Assembly (NCBI RefSeq): GCF_017311415.1
Contig: NZ_JAEKIS010000008.1
Location: forward strand, 62,001-126,000
Source: Salipiger abyssi
Lineage (GTDB): Bacteria > Pseudomonadota > Alphaproteobacteria > Rhodobacterales > Rhodobacteraceae
Direction: 5' to 3'
Length of the DNA stretch: 64,000 nucleotides
Positions 1 to 8,271 of the stretch are shown here, in pieces (the first letter of the stretch is position 1; each line of letters begins with the position of its first letter). The translations under genes and the position numbers were made by a program. The notes beneath the pieces were generated by a model that was given only the letters and a program-made list of their open reading frames with translations, was not told the origin of the DNA and did no database searches.

Positions 1-1
1 A

Positions 2-988
2 AAGCTGGCGGTGCTGGTCCCCACCTTTTTCGGCATCACCATCGTCGCCTTCGGCTTTGTCCGGGTGCTGCCCGGCGATCCGATCATGCTGATGGCTGGC
101 GAGCGCGGGCTGACCCCGGAGCGGCACGCGCAGCTGATGGCGCAATACGGCTTCGACCGGCCGCTCTGGCAGCAATATCTCTCCTATCTCGGAGATCTGT
201 TCCGGGGCGATCTGGGCACGTCGCTCGTCACCCACCGCCCGGTGGCCGAGGACTTCCTGACCTTCTTCCCCGCCACGATGGAGCTGGGCCTTTGCGCCAT
301 GGCGCTGGCGATTTGCATCGGCCTGCCGCTGGGGGTGCTGGCGGCGGTGAAGCGCGGCAGCTGGTTCGAGCAGATCTCGATGTCCACGGCGCTGATCGGC
401 TATTCGATGCCGATCTTCTGGTGGGGGCTGCTGATGATCATCCTGTTTTCCGGCACGCTGGGCTGGACCCCGGTCTCGGGTCGGATCTCGCTGATGTATT
501 ACTTCCCTCAGGTCACCGGCTTCATGCTGATCGACAGCCTGATCTCGGGACAGGCGGGCGCCTTCCGCTCGGCGGTGCTGCACCTGATCCTGCCCTCGGT
601 GGTGCTGGCGACGATCCCGGCGGCGGTGATCGCGCGGCAATCGCGCTCGGCCATGCTGGAGGTTTTGTCAGAGGATTTCGTGCGCACCGCACGGGCCAAG
701 GGGCTGGGCCCCGCGATGGTGGTGGGCCGTCACGCACTGCGCAACGCGCTGATCCCGGTGGTCACGGTGATCGGGCTTCAGGTCGGCTCGCTCATGGCGG
801 GCGCCATTCTCACCGAGACTATCTTTTCCTGGCCGGGCATCGGCAAGTGGATCGTCGATTCCATCTCGAAACGCGACTACCCGGTGGTGCAGGGCGGCCT
901 GCTGGTCATCGCCGTGGTGGTGATGATCGTGAACCTGATCGTGGATCTGCTCTATGCCGTCATCAATCCGAGGATCCGTCATGGCTGA
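2..988 (+). CDS. Peptide/nickel-type ABC transporter permease (DppB-like), 5' end cut by window
   Basis: Inner-membrane permease of a dipeptide/oligopeptide/nickel-family importer. The reading frame is open to the first bases (codons for Lys-Leu-Ala precede the first GTG at 11), so the true start lies outside. The family hallmark VLPGDP is near the N-terminus. The BPD_transp_1 core has hydrophobic segments throughout, the EAA-type loop RTARAKGLG, and the terminal segment SWPGIGKWIVDSISKRDYPVVQ typical of DppB. The stop overlaps the next permease gene by 8 bases, as in translationally coupled dpp operons. The binding protein is not visible and is presumably upstream. Substrate cannot be told from sequence. 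Confidence 0.93.
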   Translation, partial: KLAVLVPTFFGITIVAFGFVRVLPGDPIMLMAGERGLTPERHAQLMAQYGFDRPLWQQYLSYLGDLFRGDLGTSLVTHRPVAEDFLTFFPATMELGLCAMALAICIGLPLGVLAAVKRGSWFEQISMSTALIGYSMPIFWWGLLMIILFSGTLGWTPVSGRISLMYYFPQVTGFMLIDSLISGQAGAFRSAVLHLILPSVVLATIPAAVIARQSRSAMLEVLSEDFVRTARAKGLGPAMVVGRHALRNALIPVVTVIGLQVGSLMAGAILTETIFSWPGIGKWIVDSISKRDYPVVQGGLLVIAVVVMIVNLIVDLLYAVINPRIRHG

Positions 989-1886
989 TCCCGCTACACT
1001 TGAAGCAAACGACGCCGGCACGACCCGCGCCGCGCTGGCCGGGTTCTGGAGCGATTTCCGCCGCAACCGGGGCGCCGTGATCGGGCTGACGGTGATCGGC
1101 CTGCTGGTACTCGTCGCGCTCTTTGCGCCGCTGCTCGCGCCACATGACCCGACGCAGCAATACCGCGACGCGCTGCTGCTGCCGCCGGTCTGGGAGACGG
1201 GGGGCCGGGGAGCGTATCTGCTCGGCACCGACGCGCTCGGGCGCGACATCCTCTCGCGGCTGATCTTCGGGGCACGCTATTCGCTGCTGATCGGGTTGAT
1301 GGTGGTGACCATCGCGCTGACCGGCGGCATCGCGATCGGGCTGATCTCGGGCTATTTCGGCGGCTGGATCGACACGCTGATCATGCGAGTGATGGACGTG
1401 ATCCTCGCCTTCCCCTCGCTGCTGCTGGCGCTGGTGCTGGTGGCGATCCTCGGCCCCGGGCTCACCAATGCGATGATTGCCATCGCGCTGGTGCTGCAAC
1501 CGCATTTCGCCCGGCTCGCCCGCGCCAGCGTGATGAGCGAGAAGACCCGCGAATACGTGGTCGCTGCGCGCATCGCCGGTGCCTCGCCGCTGCGGCTGAT
1601 GGTGCGCACGATCCTGCCCAACTGCCTCGCGCCGCTGATCGTGCAGGGCACGCTTTCCTTCTCGACCGCGATCCTCGACGCCGCCGCGCTCGGCTTTCTC
1701 GGGCTCGGCGCGCAGCCGCCCACCCCGGAATGGGGCACTATGCTCGCCGATGCGCGCGAGTTCATCCTGCGCGCCTGGTGGGTCGTGACCTTTCCCGGCC
1801 TCGCCATCCTGATCACGGTGCTCGCGATCAACCTTTGCGGCGACGGGCTGCGCGACGCGCTCGATCCCCGGTTGAAGAGGAGCTGA
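981..1886 (+). CDS. Peptide/nickel-type ABC transporter permease (DppC-like)
   Basis: Second permease (301 aa) forming a heterodimer with the preceding DppB-like subunit. The ATG at 981 was chosen because it overlaps the upstream stop by 8 bases and gives the usual cytoplasmic N-terminal stretch (Asp/Glu-rich, then [15 protein letters not shown]) before the first membrane helix. An in-frame start at 954 would lie deep inside the upstream gene. Family features: [19 protein letters not shown], the long extracytoplasmic loop, [12 protein letters not shown] in the ATPase-contacting EAA loop, and [20 protein letters not shown] near the C-terminus. Inner-membrane location is expected. Confidence 0.94.
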   Translation: MADPATLEANDAGTTRAALAGFWSDFRRNRGAVIGLTVIGLLVLVALFAPLLAPHDPTQQYRDALLLPPVWETGGRGAYLLGTDALGRDILSRLIFGARYSLLIGLMVVTIALTGGIAIGLISGYFGGWIDTLIMRVMDVILAFPSLLLALVLVAILGPGLTNAMIAIALVLQPHFARLARASVMSEKTREYVVAARIAGASPLRLMVRTILPNCLAPLIVQGTLSFSTAILDAAALGFLGLGAQPPTPEWGTMLADAREFILRAWWVVTFPGLAILITVLAINLCGDGLRDALDPRLKRS

Positions 1887-1887
1887 G

Positions 1888-2709
1888 ATGTCCCATCTTC
1901 TCGAAATCCGCAACCTGACGGTGACATTCGACACTGCCAGGGGACCGCTCACCGCCGTCTCGGGCATCGACCTGCATGTGGACGCGGGCGAAGTGCTCGC
2001 CATCGTCGGCGAAAGCGGCTCTGGAAAGTCGGTGGCGATGCTGGCGGTGATGGGGCTTTTGCCCGACACCGCCACAGTTAACGCCGATCTGATCCGCTTC
2101 GACGGCACGGACCTCATGGCATTGAGCCCGCGCGCCCGCCGCCGCGTCATCGGCCGGGACATCGCGATGATCTTTCAGGAGCCCGTCGCCTCGCTGAACC
2201 CCGCCTTCACCGTCGGCCTCCAGATCGGCGAGGTGCTGAAAAAGCATCAGGGCCTCGGACGTGCCGCCCGCCGCGCCCGCACGCTGGAGCTGCTGGAGGC
2301 GGTCGGCCTGCCCGACCCGGCGGGCAAGCTCACTGCCTTTCCGCACCAGATGTCGGGCGGGCAGTGCCAGCGTGTGATGATCGCCATGGCCATCGCCTGC
2401 GCGCCCAAGCTGCTGATCGCCGACGAGCCGACAACGGCGCTCGACGTGACCATTCAAAAGCAGATCCTCGACCTGCTCATCGACCTTCAGGAGGAGAGCG
2501 GCATGGGGCTGATCATGATCACCCATGACATGGGCGTGGTGGCCGAAACAGCCGACCGCGTCATCGTCCAGTATCAGGGCGTGAAGCGCGAGGAGGCGGA
2601 TGTGCTGTCGCTCTTCGAGGCGCCGCAGGATTCCTATACCCGCGCGCTGCTCTCCGCGCTGCCCGAGCGCGGCAGCGACGGGCCGCTCGACGGGGTGGCG
2701 TTCCAATGA
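1888..2709 (+). CDS. ABC transporter ATP-binding protein (DppD-like)
   Basis: Cytoplasmic ATPase (273 aa). Walker A GESGSGKS at about residues 40-47, Q-loop in [12 protein letters not shown], signature SGGQCQRV, Walker B LLIADEPT and H-loop ITHDMG are all present. It is shorter than usual DppD proteins (about 320-330 aa): it ends soon after the [11 protein letters not shown] motif and lacks the Cys-rich oligopeptide C-terminal extension. The region after the H-loop ([13 protein letters not shown]) departs from the usual MYAG/VE-G form. The start ATG at 1888 follows GAGGAGCTGAG. It overlaps the next ATPase gene by 4 bases. Confidence 0.93.
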   Translation: MSHLLEIRNLTVTFDTARGPLTAVSGIDLHVDAGEVLAIVGESGSGKSVAMLAVMGLLPDTATVNADLIRFDGTDLMALSPRARRRVIGRDIAMIFQEPVASLNPAFTVGLQIGEVLKKHQGLGRAARRARTLELLEAVGLPDPAGKLTAFPHQMSGGQCQRVMIAMAIACAPKLLIADEPTTALDVTIQKQILDLLIDLQEESGMGLIMITHDMGVVAETADRVIVQYQGVKREEADVLSLFEAPQDSYTRALLSALPERGSDGPLDGVAFQ

Positions 2710-3563
2710 GTGCCCGGCCTCCCATCGTGCTCGAAGCTCAGGGGCTGATCCGCGACTATGCCGGCAAGGGCGGGTTGCTGCGCAAGGCCAGACCCGTGCG
2801 TGCGCTGAAAGGCGTCGACCTGGTGCTGCGTCAGGGCCGTACCCTGTCGGTTGTGGGCGAGTCGGGCTGCGGAAAATCCACCCTCGCCCGGATTCTGACG
2901 CTGATCGACCCGGCCACGGATGGCACATTGCTCATCGACGGCAAGGCGGTGGACATCGCCCGCTTTCGCCCCTCGGCGGAATTGCGGCGCAAGGTGCGTA
3001 TCGTCTTCCAGAACCCCTATGGCTCGCTCAACCCGCGCCAGAAGGTCGGCGACGCGCTGGCCGAGGAGCTGCTGCTCAACACCGGCCTTGGCGCGGCGGA
3101 GCGGCGCGCGCGGGTCGGCGAGATGCTGGAGCGCGTGGGCCTGAGCGGCGCCCATGCCGGGCGCTACCCGCATATGTTCTCGGGCGGGCAGCGCCAGCGC
3201 ATCGCCATCGCCCGGGCGCTTATGGTGAACCCGCGCATCCTGATCCTCGACGAGCCGGTCAGTGCGCTCGACCTTTCGGTACAGGCGAAAGTTCTGAACC
3301 TGCTGACCGATCTGCAACGCGATTTCGACCTCTCCTACATCTTCATCAGCCACGACCTTTCAGTGGTGCGCCGGATCTCGGACGAGGTGATGGTGATGCA
3401 GGCCGGCGAGGTGGTCGAGCGCGGTAGCCGCGACGCCGTCTTCGGCAATCCGCAACACCCCTATACCCGCCAGCTTCTCGCCGCGACACCCTCGACCGAC
3501 ACCGGCGCCATCCGCGCACGGCTGGCCCGCCGTGCCGCGCTGCGTGCCGCACGCGGTGCCTGA
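2706..3563 (+). CDS. ABC transporter ATP-binding protein (DppF-like)
   Basis: Partner ATPase (285 aa) of the preceding subunit, starting in an ATGA overlap. Walker [10 protein letters not shown]-loop [12 protein letters not shown], signature [14 protein letters not shown], Walker [13 protein letters not shown] and the H-loop SHDLSVV are intact. It also ends shortly after [12 protein letters not shown], so both ATPases of this transporter have short C-termini. The next gene begins 12 bases downstream, so the two oxidoreductases that follow are probably in the same transcript and may process the imported compound. Confidence 0.93.
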   Translation: MSARPPIVLEAQGLIRDYAGKGGLLRKARPVRALKGVDLVLRQGRTLSVVGESGCGKSTLARILTLIDPATDGTLLIDGKAVDIARFRPSAELRRKVRIVFQNPYGSLNPRQKVGDALAEELLLNTGLGAAERRARVGEMLERVGLSGAHAGRYPHMFSGGQRQRIAIARALMVNPRILILDEPVSALDLSVQAKVLNLLTDLQRDFDLSYIFISHDLSVVRRISDEVMVMQAGEVVERGSRDAVFGNPQHPYTRQLLAATPSTDTGAIRARLARRAALRAARGA

Positions 3564-3575
3564 CAGGAGACCACG

Positions 3576-4679
3576 ATGACAGAGCAAGACGAGGTCCGCC
3601 GCGACGACCGCTACGCGACATCCCAGAAATACGCCTCGATGCGCGGCATCCGCGTGGCGGCGCGGCGGGCGCTGCCGGAGACCGTCTGGAACTACCTGCA
3701 TTGCGGCACCGGCGACGAGGTCACCGCCCGCGCCAATGTGTCAGCCTTCGACGACTATCTCTATGAGGTGCCGCTCTTTGCCGGGGTCGCCAATCCCGAC
3801 ACCAGCACGAATTTTCTCGGCGAAGCGCTGTCCTTCCCAGCCCTCACCGCACCCTTCGGCGGTGGCGAGACGCTGTTTCACCCCGACGGCATGCTCGCCG
3901 TGGGCCGCGCCGCCCATGCCGCCGGCATCCGCCAGATGGTACCCGTCGCCGCCGGGCACGCGCTGGAGGAGGTGCGCGCCGCCTCTCCCGCCGCGCTGGT
4001 CTTTCAGATGAGCTTCTGCGGCAGGGAAAGCCATGTCATCGACATGATGCACCGGGCCAAGGACGCGGGCTATCGCTATATCTGTGTGACCTATTCGCCG
4101 ATCCGCCAGTGGCGCGAGCGGATGATGGAGGATCGCTTTTCCATGCCCGGCGCCGGTGCGCCGTCGAATTTTGGGCCCGGGAAGTCCGCTCCGGCGATGC
4201 TGCAAGAACTGCTCGACTTTACCGAACCGCGCTGGAGCTGGGAGCAGGCGGCGCGGGTGATCGCCGAGGCGCCGCTGCCCTGCCTCGTCAAGGGTGTGAC
4301 AAGCCGTGCCGATGCGCGCGCCGCGCTGAAGGCCGGGGCGCATGGGCTCTATGTCTCCAACTACGGCGGCCGGACCATCGACCGCGAGCCCGCCGCGATC
4401 ACCACGCTCGCCGAGGTGCGGGCCGAAGCCGGCCCCGATGTGCCCATCGTCTTCGACAGCGGTATACGGCGGGGCAGCGACATCGCCACCGCCCTGGCGC
4501 TCGGGGCCGATGCCGTGGCGCTTGGCCGAAGCTGCGCTCTGGGTCTCGCCGCCGACGGAGAGGCCGGGGTGACGCGCGTGCTGGAGCTGCTGAGGGATGA
4601 GTTCTGGACAACCCTCGGCCATCTCGGCTGTTCGACCGTCGGCGATCTCGGCCCCGGCATCTTTCGGGCCCGCCCATGA
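3576..4679 (+). CDS. FMN-dependent alpha-hydroxy-acid oxidoreductase family protein, catalytic His replaced by Tyr
   Basis: TIM-barrel flavoprotein (367 aa) of the lactate/glycolate/mandelate dehydrogenase family, which oxidises 2-hydroxy acids to 2-oxo acids. Visible features: N-terminal Tyr-containing segment, SFPALTAPFGGG, the FMN-contacting LVKGVTSRADA (Lys kept), and VFDSGIRRGSDIATALALGADAVALGRS (phosphate-binding). The normally invariant SNHGGRQ active-site motif reads SNYGGRT: the proton-abstracting His is Tyr (TAC), while the substrate-binding Arg remains. This could mean altered chemistry or a substrate other than a simple hydroxy acid. RBS GGAGACC precedes ATG 3576. It overlaps the downstream FAD gene by 4 bases. 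Confidence 0.85.
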   Translation: MTEQDEVRRDDRYATSQKYASMRGIRVAARRALPETVWNYLHCGTGDEVTARANVSAFDDYLYEVPLFAGVANPDTSTNFLGEALSFPALTAPFGGGETLFHPDGMLAVGRAAHAAGIRQMVPVAAGHALEEVRAASPAALVFQMSFCGRESHVIDMMHRAKDAGYRYICVTYSPIRQWRERMMEDRFSMPGAGAPSNFGPGKSAPAMLQELLDFTEPRWSWEQAARVIAEAPLPCLVKGVTSRADARAALKAGAHGLYVSNYGGRTIDREPAAITTLAEVRAEAGPDVPIVFDSGIRRGSDIATALALGADAVALGRSCALGLAADGEAGVTRVLELLRDEFWTTLGHLGCSTVGDLGPGIFRARP

Positions 4680-5794
4680 GGGTTGTGGTCATCGGCGCGG
4701 GTGCGATCGGGACGAACATCGCTTACCGGTTGGCGGTCAGCGGCGCCGAGGTTGTTCTCATCGACGGTCATGCGCCGGGGTTGGGCACCAGCGGCGCGTC
4801 GTTTTCTTGGCTGTCCTCCTTTCCCCAGCTTGCATGGCCGGAACCGCAGGGCCGGCGCAGCCTGCGCCTTTCGGTCAACGCGCATTTCGACCGGCTGGCG
4901 GAAGAGCTGGGCGGCGACTGGCTCGACTGGTGCGGCACGCTGACCATGGAAAGCGCGGTTCCCGATTTCGACGCGGCGGTTGCCGCCGCGCGCGCGGCGG
5001 GTGCGCAGCTGGAGGTGATGGGCGGGGCCGATCTGGCCGCCGTCGCACCCCAGCTGCGCCTGCCGGAGGGAACCCGTGTGGCCTTCGAGCTGCGCTCCGG
5101 CTGGGTCGATGCCCCGGCGATGACCGAGCAGTTGATCCGGGTGTTCCGGCTTTCGGGCGGGGTGTTGCGTATCGGGTCTGAGGTGACCGGCATTTGCCGC
5201 AGCGGAGCCCGGGTGACGGGTGTCTTGCTGGCGGATGGCAGCCGGTTGGAGGCCGATACGGTGGTGAATGCCGGTGGGGCCTTTGCCACCCATATCGCCG
5301 CGATGGCCGGTCTTGCCCTGCCGATGGAGCTGGTGCCGGGTATGATGATATATGCGGGGGCCGGCTGCGCAGACCTGCCCCGGCAGGTGATCAATGGCGC
5401 CGGCTGGATGATCCGGCCCGACCGCCGGGAAGGTACTGCGATCCACTGGCGGGGCGAGGCACTGACTGCGGTGCATGGGAAAAACGGCAATCATGGCGTC
5501 GCCATGCTGGCCGATGTTGCGCGGGCGCTGCCGGCGCTTGCCGGCCTCACACCGTCTCGCCAGCGTATCGGCATCCGGGCCATGCCGTTCGGCGGCCCGG
5601 TCATCGGCGCGTTACCCTGGCTGGCGGGCTATTACTGCGCCGTCTCCCATGGCGGTATCGGCTGGGCGCCGATCTGGGCCGAGCTCGCGACGCGGGAAAT
5701 CCTGGACGGCGAGACCGTGCCGGAGCTTGCGGCGCTGCGACCTGCGCGCTTTTACTACGATTTGTCCGAAGACGAGCTGTCCGCGGCGCGATGA
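4676..5794 (+). CDS. FAD-dependent oxidoreductase, glycine/D-amino-acid oxidase (DAO) family
   Basis: Flavin amine/imino-acid oxidoreductase (372 aa). The N-terminal Rossmann motif VIGAGAIGTNIAYRLAVSG and the acidic FAD-ribose residue (VVLIDG) are clear. LGTSGASFSW, VVNAGGAFATHIAAMAGL and the C-terminal YCAVSHGGIGWAPIWAEL (second FAD contact) fit DAO enzymes. ATG 4676 overlaps the preceding stop (ATGAG), implying co-translation with the FMN enzyme. The transporter + FMN oxidoreductase + DAO order suggests catabolism of an imported amino-acid or opine-like compound, which is inference. It ends convergently with the ferulate operon. Confidence 0.88.
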   Translation: MRVVVIGAGAIGTNIAYRLAVSGAEVVLIDGHAPGLGTSGASFSWLSSFPQLAWPEPQGRRSLRLSVNAHFDRLAEELGGDWLDWCGTLTMESAVPDFDAAVAAARAAGAQLEVMGGADLAAVAPQLRLPEGTRVAFELRSGWVDAPAMTEQLIRVFRLSGGVLRIGSEVTGICRSGARVTGVLLADGSRLEADTVVNAGGAFATHIAAMAGLALPMELVPGMMIYAGAGCADLPRQVINGAGWMIRPDRREGTAIHWRGEALTAVHGKNGNHGVAMLADVARALPALAGLTPSRQRIGIRAMPFGGPVIGALPWLAGYYCAVSHGGIGWAPIWAELATREILDGETVPELAALRPARFYYDLSEDELSAAR

Positions 5795-5852
5795 GCGCAG
5801 AACAGGCTCCGTCCGGGCCGCCCCCGCGATGGGAGGGCAGCCCGGTACATCT

Positions 5853-7379
5853 TCAAAATCTGCGCCGGGCGACGGTGCGGGCGAGCCGGAGATGCTCTTC
5901 GTCACCGCCCGCCGCGATCCGGCACCAGAGCGCCCGAAAGAGCAGTTCTCCGGTCAGCATCATGAAATCATGCGCCTTTTCCAGCGGATCCGTGCCCATC
6001 TCCGCGCGCATCTCCTGCCACCCGGACAGCAGCGCGAGGCCATTCGCATCATCGCCGACAAGCTCCTGCACAAGATCCGCAAAGGCATCCGCTCCGCCGG
6101 GATCGCGCAGGCCGCGCGTCGCCAGCGCTACCGCATGGATGCCGTTCGCTCCTTCGTATATCGCGGTGATCCGCGCGTCGCGCCAGGTCTGCGACACCCG
6201 GTATTCGGTGAGGTAGCCATAGCCGCCCAGCACCTGAATCCCGAGATCTGCGGCGGTGATGCCGGCTTCGGTGCAGAACACCTTGCAGACCGGGGTGAGG
6301 AAATCGACAAGCGCGCGGTTTTCCCCCAGCGCCAGCTCGACCATGGTGAGATAGGCCATGGCCCGTGCGCCAAGCGCCAGGCTGCGCTGGGTGTCGAGCA
6401 TCCGGCGCACGTCCGGGTGATCGGCCAGTACCGCCTCGCCGCCGTCGGGCCTGCGCCCCTGTCTGCGCTCTTCGGCATAGGCGGCCGCGATCTGATGGGC
6501 GCGCGAGGCGTGTGCGACGCCCTGAAGCGCCACGTCGAGACGGGCGTGGTTCATCATGGTGAACATCGCCATGAGCCCGCCGCCCTCCTGCCCGATCAGC
6601 TCTGCCCGCGCGCCGTCAAAGGCCAGCTGGCAGGTGGGGGAGGCGTGCAGGCCGAGCTTTTCCTCGATCCGTGTCACGGCGATGGCGTTGCGCTCGCCGT
6701 CCGGATCGGAGTCGCAGAGGAAGAGCGACAGGCCCTTAACGCCGTCCTCGCCGGTGCGCGCGAGCACCAGATGCAGGACGCCCTCCGACAGATCCTGATC
6801 GCCGCCGGAGATAAAGATCTTTTCTCCTTCGATCCGCCAGCCATCGCCGTCTCGGGTGGCGCGGGTGCGGATGCGCGACAGGTCCGAACCCGCTCCGGGC
6901 TCGGTCAGGCACATGGTCGACAGAACCTCACCCGCCGCCAGACGCGGCAGCCAGGCATTTTGCTGCGCCTCGGAGCCGAATTTCAACAGGGTCGAGATGG
7001 CGCCGGGGACCAGATTGCAGACCATCTGAAGACTGTGATTGGCGCCGGAGAAAATCTCGGACACGCCCGCTGCGACGGCGGCGTTCTGCGCCATGCCGCC
7101 ATGATCTTCGGGCGCGGTCAGCCCCTGCCAGCCGCCTTCGGCAAGCTGGGCATAGGCCTCGCCGAACCCGTCGGGCATGCGCACGCGACCGCCCTCAAGA
7201 CGGCAACCCTGCGCGTCGCCCTTCTCGTCAATGGGGGCGATCACGCCTTCGGCAAAACTGGCGAAATGGCCGAGGATCTCTTCGGTCAGCGTGTCGTCCC
7301 AATCGGGCAGGCGGGCCGCCCCGGCCACGCCGCGCAGACAGGTGAGGATATCTTCGACCGGGGCCTTGAACGGGATCAC
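5853..7379 (-). CDS. Acyl-CoA dehydrogenase, hydroxycinnamate-operon type
   Basis: FAD-dependent acyl-CoA dehydrogenase (508 aa), last gene of the minus-strand operon. The helical N-domain, MCLTEPGAGSDLSRI (flavin/substrate loop), GEKIFISGGDQDL, and the catalytic-base region TAIYEGANGIHA near residue 410 are present. The GTG at 7379 was chosen because it overlaps the upstream stop (GTGA) and yields VIPFKAPVEDIL, the usual N-terminus; earlier starts read through the neighbour. Next to a feruloyl-CoA synthetase it may desaturate hydrocinnamoyl-CoA side chains (dihydroferuloyl-CoA to feruloyl-CoA), as proposed for HcaD of Acinetobacter. That role is inferred from context. Confidence 0.86.
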   Translation of the reverse strand: MIPFKAPVEDILTCLRGVAGAARLPDWDDTLTEEILGHFASFAEGVIAPIDEKGDAQGCRLEGGRVRMPDGFGEAYAQLAEGGWQGLTAPEDHGGMAQNAAVAAGVSEIFSGANHSLQMVCNLVPGAISTLLKFGSEAQQNAWLPRLAAGEVLSTMCLTEPGAGSDLSRIRTRATRDGDGWRIEGEKIFISGGDQDLSEGVLHLVLARTGEDGVKGLSLFLCDSDPDGERNAIAVTRIEEKLGLHASPTCQLAFDGARAELIGQEGGGLMAMFTMMNHARLDVALQGVAHASRAHQIAAAYAEERRQGRRPDGGEAVLADHPDVRRMLDTQRSLALGARAMAYLTMVELALGENRALVDFLTPVCKVFCTEAGITAADLGIQVLGGYGYLTEYRVSQTWRDARITAIYEGANGIHAVALATRGLRDPGGADAFADLVQELVGDDANGLALLSGWQEMRAEMGTDPLEKAHDFMMLTGELLFRALWCRIAAGGDEEHLRLARTVARRRF

Positions 7380-8251
7380 GCCGACACCCCCAGCAGCCGC
7401 ATGGCGTTTTCCTTGAGGATCAGCGGGCGCACCTCGTCCTTGAACTCGGCCTTGTCGAAGGCGTTCAGCCACTTTTCAGGCGCGATCATCGGCCAATCGG
7501 AGCCGAAGAGCATTTTGTGCTTCAGCAGGCTGTTTGCATAGCGCACGAGGATCGGCGGGAAGTATTTCGGCGACCAGCCCGAGAGGTCGATATAGACGTT
7601 GGGTTTGTGGTTCGCGACCGACAGCGCCTCTTCCTGCCAGGGGAAGGACGGGTGCGCGAGGATGATCGGCATGTCGGGGAAGTCGACGGCGAGATCGTCC
7701 ATATACATCGGGTTGGAGTATTTCAGCCGCATCCCGTTGCCGCCTTTCATCCCCGACCCGACCCCGGTCTGACCGGTGTGGAACAGCGCAGGTTTGCCGC
7801 TTTCCGCGATGGCCTCGTAAAGCACATAGGCGTCGCGGTCGTTGGGATAGAAGCCCTGCATCGTCGGGTGGAACTTGAAGCCCTGGATGCCGTGGTTCTC
7901 AACCAGATCGCGGGCCTCGCGCGCACCCAGCTTGCCCTTGGCCGGGTCGATGGAGGCGAAGGGGATAAGGATGTCGGAATGCTTCGCCGCCGCGTCCGCC
8001 ACTTCGTAATTGTCATAGCGGCGATAGCCGGTCTCGCGCTCGGCATCGACCGGGAAGATCACCGCCGCGATGTTCATCTCGCGGTAATGCGCGGCGGTCT
8101 GGTCGATGGTCGGCGGATGGCTCCAGGGCGCACCGAAATACTGCGCCATGGTCGCCTGCAACTCGTCATAACCGTCATCGTCGTGGCAGCCGCAGGCCTC
8201 TTCGGCATGGGTGTGGAAATCGATGGCGCGGACCTTGGAAAAATCTACCAT
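7376..8251 (-). CDS. Amidohydrolase-2 family metal-dependent hydrolase/lyase
   Basis: TIM-barrel amidohydrolase_2 protein (291 aa). Metal ligands visible: IDFHTHAEE at residues 10-18, FKFHPTMQGFYPN in the middle, ILAHPSFPWQEE, and the terminal Asp in LFGSDWPMI. The family includes decarboxylases, hydratases and C-C hydrolases (ACMSD, 4-oxalomesaconate hydratase) as well as lactonases. A good RBS (GAGGAGAGGAAA) precedes ATG 8251. It sits 20 bases downstream of the feruloyl-CoA synthetase and overlaps the acyl-CoA dehydrogenase by 4 bases. No thiolase or aldehyde dehydrogenase is in the operon, so this enzyme is a candidate for side-chain cleavage; that is inference. Confidence 0.82.
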   Translation of the reverse strand: MVDFSKVRAIDFHTHAEEACGCHDDDGYDELQATMAQYFGAPWSHPPTIDQTAAHYREMNIAAVIFPVDAERETGYRRYDNYEVADAAAKHSDILIPFASIDPAKGKLGAREARDLVENHGIQGFKFHPTMQGFYPNDRDAYVLYEAIAESGKPALFHTGQTGVGSGMKGGNGMRLKYSNPMYMDDLAVDFPDMPIILAHPSFPWQEEALSVANHKPNVYIDLSGWSPKYFPPILVRYANSLLKHKMLFGSDWPMIAPEKWLNAFDKAEFKDEVRPLILKENAMRLLGVSA

Positions 8252-8271
8252 TTTCCTCTCCTCTTTACGTA

